A stretch of 29,499 nt of DNA from an uncultured Verrucomicrobia subdivision 3 bacterium (lineage in GTDB: Bacteria; Verrucomicrobiota; Verrucomicrobiae; Limisphaerales; UBA11358): assembly GCA_903921455.1 (NCBI GenBank), contig CAIXPZ010000301.1, forward strand, positions 1 to 29,499, written 5' to 3'. Of the stretch, positions 26,184 to 29,499 are shown in pieces. The position numbers and the translations under genes were made by a program. Position 1 is the stretch's first letter. Each line of letters begins with the position of its first letter. The notes beneath the pieces are model-generated. The model was not told where the DNA came from and ran no database searches. It saw only the letters and a list, made by a program, of their open reading frames with translations.

Positions 26184-26205
26184 CATATTACCCTACAAGC
26201 TCATA

Positions 26206-26586
26206 TCAGTGACCAACATATTGAGAACCAATGCCGCTCTCATAAAAACCATCGCTGTAATAGCTGGTCGGACAAAATCTGGAAATAATAGTCTTGGCGT
26301 CAAAATCTGAATCCCCAGAAAAATACCGACGCGCAATCGTCCGCCGCAAACCATCATAACTGCACGCCACTCTCAGTGGCCGATAATGATCATCGAAATC
26401 CTTCTGTGTGCAATATGCAGCATGAGCGTAAGCTATAAATGCCGAGGACAGTCGCCCACGCTGAACAGCCTGCGTGACATTCTCAACTGAATAAAATGAT
26501 CGCTTGTCAAACCGACGGACCAATTCCCGACTCAACCCGAGCATATAGCTTCGGATGGCAAAGTATCGTTTTATATATCGAATCAT
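26206..26586 (-). CDS. Small protein of unknown function (possibly DUF6559-like)
   Basis: This 126-residue protein has a basic N-terminus (MIRYIKRYFAIRSYMLGLSR), no signal peptide and no membrane helix. It has a pattern of conserved-looking aromatic residues: RSFYSVENVTQAV, FIAYAHAAYCTQKDFDDHYR, ACSYDGLRRTIARRYFSGD. From memory it resembles a family of roughly 115-130-residue bacterial proteins of unknown function, perhaps DUF6559, but I could not check. It lies 19 bases downstream of the 134-residue membrane protein gene on the same strand. Its DNA is noticeably AT-richer than the rest of the window, which suggests recent acquisition. Confidence 0.7.
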   Translation of the reverse strand: MIRYIKRYFAIRSYMLGLSRELVRRFDKRSFYSVENVTQAVQRGRLSSAFIAYAHAAYCTQKDFDDHYRPLRVACSYDGLRRTIARRYFSGDSDFDAKTIISRFCPTSYYSDGFYESGIGSQYVGH

Positions 26587-26605
26587 ACAGTGCGCTCTTT
26601 GTGGC

Positions 26606-27010
26606 CTAAAAGATAACGGCCGCCGGCTTGTGTAGCCTATCCTTTTTTGTAAAACGACTCTGTCTCAGCCACAAAAGACCAAAAATCAATGCTAACGAAA
26701 TAAGCAGACCGACGAAACCAACTATCAGCATGTAACCAATGCCGTCAGTGGGGTCTTGTGCGACTGGAAATAGCAAAACACTAGACGCAAAAATGGTCAG
26801 TGAACTGCAAAACATCGTGCTTGCTCCGAGAAAACTACCAGCCCAAGCCAGCCGGCTCTTGAAGAATAGTCCGATGGCACCAGTGAGCCAACACGGTGCA
26901 ACAACAGCGTAAAGCAAACTCTCCGCTTTAAAACCGTCGTGAACTACATTGGCCACAGCGAAAAATGCCATCATTACTGCCACGACAAGGTTGAAAAACC
27001 TAGTGAACAT
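26606..27010 (-). CDS. Small four-helix membrane protein of unknown function
   Basis: This 134-residue protein has four predicted membrane helices, at about 8-24 (LVVAVMMAFFAVANVVH), 30-50, 56-82 and 91-115 (IGYMLIVGFVGLLISLALIF), and a basic tail (RQSRFTKKDRLHKP). I do not recognise the family. The last 16 codons are repeated, in decayed form, just upstream at 27,018-27,065, so the gene once had a tandem paralogue. Codon use and base composition are AT-richer than in the flanking genes. It probably forms a two-gene unit with the 126-residue gene. Confidence 0.65.
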   Translation of the reverse strand: MFTRFFNLVVAVMMAFFAVANVVHDGFKAESLLYAVVAPCWLTGAIGLFFKSRLAWAGSFLGASTMFCSSLTIFASSVLLFPVAQDPTDGIGYMLIVGFVGLLISLALIFGLLWLRQSRFTKKDRLHKPAAVIF

Positions 27011-27017
27011 AGGAGTA

Positions 27018-27085
27018 TCAGATAATAGCCGTCGACCTGTGTAGCCAATCCTTTTTCATGAAACGACACTAGGCGCGCCGAAAAA
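27018..27085 (-). pseudogene. 3'-end relic of a paralogue of the four-helix membrane protein gene
   Basis: Read on the minus strand, 27,065-27,018 encodes RFMKKDWLHRSTAII and a stop, matching RFTKKDRLHKPAAVIF at the end of the gene at 26,606-27,010. Weaker DNA similarity continues to about 27,085, where an in-frame stop and loss of the hydrophobic pattern show it is not a working gene. No upstream part is recognisable. The relic ends 7 bases before the intact gene's ATG. Confidence 0.6.
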
Positions 27086-27320
27086 TGATGTCCAGCCTAA
27101 AGCCGGCTCGTTTATGGCCCGGCAAACGGTCCGGTTTCAACCGACCTCAGCTATTCCCAAATATTGACGCGGATATGTTTCCTGCACAAGCTAGGTCGAA
27201 CGACATCGGGTTGGCTTGGCCATCCCGGACTTGATGATTCCGATAACGAACTGCGGTTGTCATTGCGGTCAGCCCTAGCGGCGTAAGCTCACATCAATTA
27301 AAACAGAAACCGGCAGGCAC
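27086..27320. other. Non-coding stretch upstream of the LolA-like gene
   Basis: I see no gene, hairpin or clear promoter hexamers. Its composition is intermediate between the AT-richer patch and the GC-rich LolA-like gene. The promoter for the gene at 27,321 should be here, probably in the AT-rich bases around 27,290-27,305. Confidence 0.4.
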
Positions 27321-28196
27321 GTGAACCGACACATATTCATGGTCATTTTGGCGGGCGGGCTGGCGTTGACCCATCTCAGCCTCGCTTCGCCGGAGCCACT
27401 CTTGGAGCGCAGCGCCGGACCGCCGGGCGGCAACGCGGCAGTGACGGCGCCCTTGCCGTCGGCCAATCAGGTGATTCAGCGGATGATGGATCGTTCGGCC
27501 GCCACGGCGGCCGCGACGAACGCCCCGGCCTGGGCGTATGACAAGCGGACGCTGCTGGAAACGCTCGACGGCGACGCCAAGGTGGAGGAGCGGACGGAGA
27601 AGCTGTATCGGGTGCGGATCATCCAGGGCGTGCCCTTTTCCCGGCTGGTCAAGGTGGCCGGCCACGATTTGAGCGCCGCGGAGATCAAGAAAGAGAACGA
27701 GCGCGAGGCCGCGTTTCAGAAACAACTCAGCGGGCGCGACCCGAAGAAGGTGGTGAAACAGCGGGAGGCGTTCGTGACCAAAGACATGGTGGAGCGTTTT
27801 CATTATCAGGTGCTGCGCCACGAAACCGTGAAAGGGCGGCAAACCGTCGTGGTGCGCTTCGAGCCCAAGCCCGGCAAGGACGGCGGCAGCCTCCAGGACC
27901 GGCTGTTCAACCGGCTGGCGGGGCTGTTATGGGTGGACGAGGCGACGGGGGATGTGGCGCGGTTGCAAGTGCAGCTGACCAAGGAACTCTCGCTCGGGGT
28001 GCTGGGAGTGCTGGGGGCCTTCAAAGACCTCCGGATGAGCCTCGAATCCACACCGATGACCGACGGCACCTGGCTGCCGGATAAAACAACGATGTCGGTC
28101 TCGGCCCGGATGTTCCTGTCCACGGTGCGGTTTCAAATGGAGGAAACCTCGTCCCACTTCACGCTGGAATCGTCACGCGAACCCATCCTGCCCTGA
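27321..28196 (+). CDS. Exported protein with LolA-like (outer-membrane lipoprotein-sorting) fold
   Basis: This 291-residue protein starts at a GTG (27,321), with an alternative ATG at 27,339. A signal peptide covers about 1-23 (HIFMVILAGGLALTHLSLAS). The mature part has an Ala/Pro-rich linker, then repeated amphipathic beta strands (RLVKVAGHDLSAAEIKKENE, RFHYQVLRHETVKGRQTVVV, RFEPKPG, GLLWVDEATGDVARLQV, MTDGTWLPDKTTM) typical of the LolA/LolB half-barrel, where a substrate strand pattern ends in dxxtgxpxxl-like text. Similar proteins are common in Verrucomicrobia and Acidobacteria with no proven role. It stands alone, convergent with GAPDH and sharing the terminator at 28,356-28,387. Confidence 0.72.
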   Translation: MNRHIFMVILAGGLALTHLSLASPEPLLERSAGPPGGNAAVTAPLPSANQVIQRMMDRSAATAAATNAPAWAYDKRTLLETLDGDAKVEERTEKLYRVRIIQGVPFSRLVKVAGHDLSAAEIKKENEREAAFQKQLSGRDPKKVVKQREAFVTKDMVERFHYQVLRHETVKGRQTVVVRFEPKPGKDGGSLQDRLFNRLAGLLWVDEATGDVARLQVQLTKELSLGVLGVLGAFKDLRMSLESTPMTDGTWLPDKTTMSVSARMFLSTVRFQMEETSSHFTLESSREPILP

Positions 28197-28355
28197 CACC
28201 AGACCGGCGGCGCGGTGCTGGCGGCAAGTTCACGCGCGGGAAATTCCAGCGGAGATTCACCCGGTTACAGCCCTGACTATGGCCGAACCGTGGAATCACC
28301 GGCTTACCATCTCATTAGCCTGTTTTAATTGGCTGGCTTCACATCCCAAAACCAA

Positions 28356-28387
28356 AAAACGGCGACTGGTTTCCCAGTCGCCGTTTT
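28356..28387. terminator. Bidirectional intrinsic terminator between the LolA-like gene and GAPDH
   Basis: This is a perfect 14-base inverted repeat (aaaacggcgactgg, loop tttc, ccagtcgccgtttt). On the minus strand the stem is followed by TTTTTTGGTTTT, ideal for ending the GAPDH message, whose stop lies 17 bases away at 28,405. On the plus strand the stem ends in TTTT, so it can also stop transcription from the LolA-like gene. Confidence 0.88.
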
Positions 28388-28404
28388 GAATTGTGGCTGG
28401 AGAA

Positions 28405-29493
<1,089 letters not shown>

Positions 29494-29499
29494 TTAAAG

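Larger units (their letters stand above)
25740..26205. other. 466-base non-coding stretch with short repeats
   Basis: There is no convincing gene here. The stretch holds ggcgggac-type tandem units (25,792-25,815), a doubled gatcaaaga (25,989-26,007) and an AT-rich doubled gatttacga motif (26,112-26,135). The sequence shifts from GC-rich on the helicase side to AT-richer on the other, marking the border of the patch with the two small unknown genes. The helicase promoter should lie near 25,740-25,830, but no clear hexamers are seen. Confidence 0.5.

Noticed and set aside
26155..27052. Integron attC sites
   Set aside because: The repeated 3' motif lacks the paired RYYYAAC and GTTRRRY core sites and no integrase is in view, so only a cassette-like pattern is reported.

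Overview
The window looks like a piece of a GC-rich chromosome from the Verrucomicrobiota. The closest fit is the Pedosphaerales/Limisphaerales group, but that is inference. The main clue is a DUF1800/DUF1501 exported-protein pair, a hallmark of the PVC superphylum. Supporting clues are a sugar cluster with GH29, GH2, SSS and RraA genes, and start codons preceded by A/T-rich sequence with almost no Shine-Dalgarno motifs. I recognise no tRNA, rRNA, CRISPR array or intact transposase.

Region 1 (1-12,940): a glycan and deoxy-sugar utilisation island. Six minus-strand genes are packed tightly from 11,880 down to 2,880, in the order RraA-family protein, SMP-30 lactonase, enolase-superfamily dehydratase, SDR dehydrogenase, sodium:solute symporter and GH2 beta-galactosidase. 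A GH29 alpha-L-fucosidase follows after a 395-base gap. A divergent AraC-type regulator (11,964-12,797) sits at the head of the operon. Read together, the genes suggest glycosidases that release fucose and galactose outside the cytoplasm, uptake by the SSS carrier, then oxidation to a lactone (SDR), opening to an aldonate (SMP-30), dehydration to a 2-keto-3-deoxy acid (enolase family) and retro-aldol cleavage by the RraA homologue. The island is bracketed by two same-orientation relics of one outer-membrane protein gene (121-540 and 12,822-12,933). The left relic abuts a long hairpin-forming palindrome.

Region 2 (12,943-16,513): a GlcD/GlcF-type flavin and iron-sulfur oxidase fusion on the minus strand, possibly a lactate or other 2-hydroxyacid dehydrogenase. 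Divergent from it is frr (ribosome recycling factor), followed by a clear intrinsic terminator.

Region 3 (16,567-23,599): a three-gene minus-strand operon. It encodes a 1,658-residue multidomain DUF1800 protein, a Tat-exported DUF1501 protein and a small membrane-anchored protein with a type II secretion pseudopilin-like C-terminus. The last two genes overlap by ATGA.

Region 4 (23,682-29,499): a UvrD/PcrA-like helicase with an unusual low-complexity insert, then a 466-base non-coding stretch with short repeats. Next is a small AT-richer patch with two short genes of unknown function and a decayed 3'-end paralogue, marked by three copies of a similar 3'-terminal motif. The window closes with an exported LolA-like protein and a type I GAPDH of the kind known from kinetoplastid glycosomes; the two genes converge on a bidirectional terminator.
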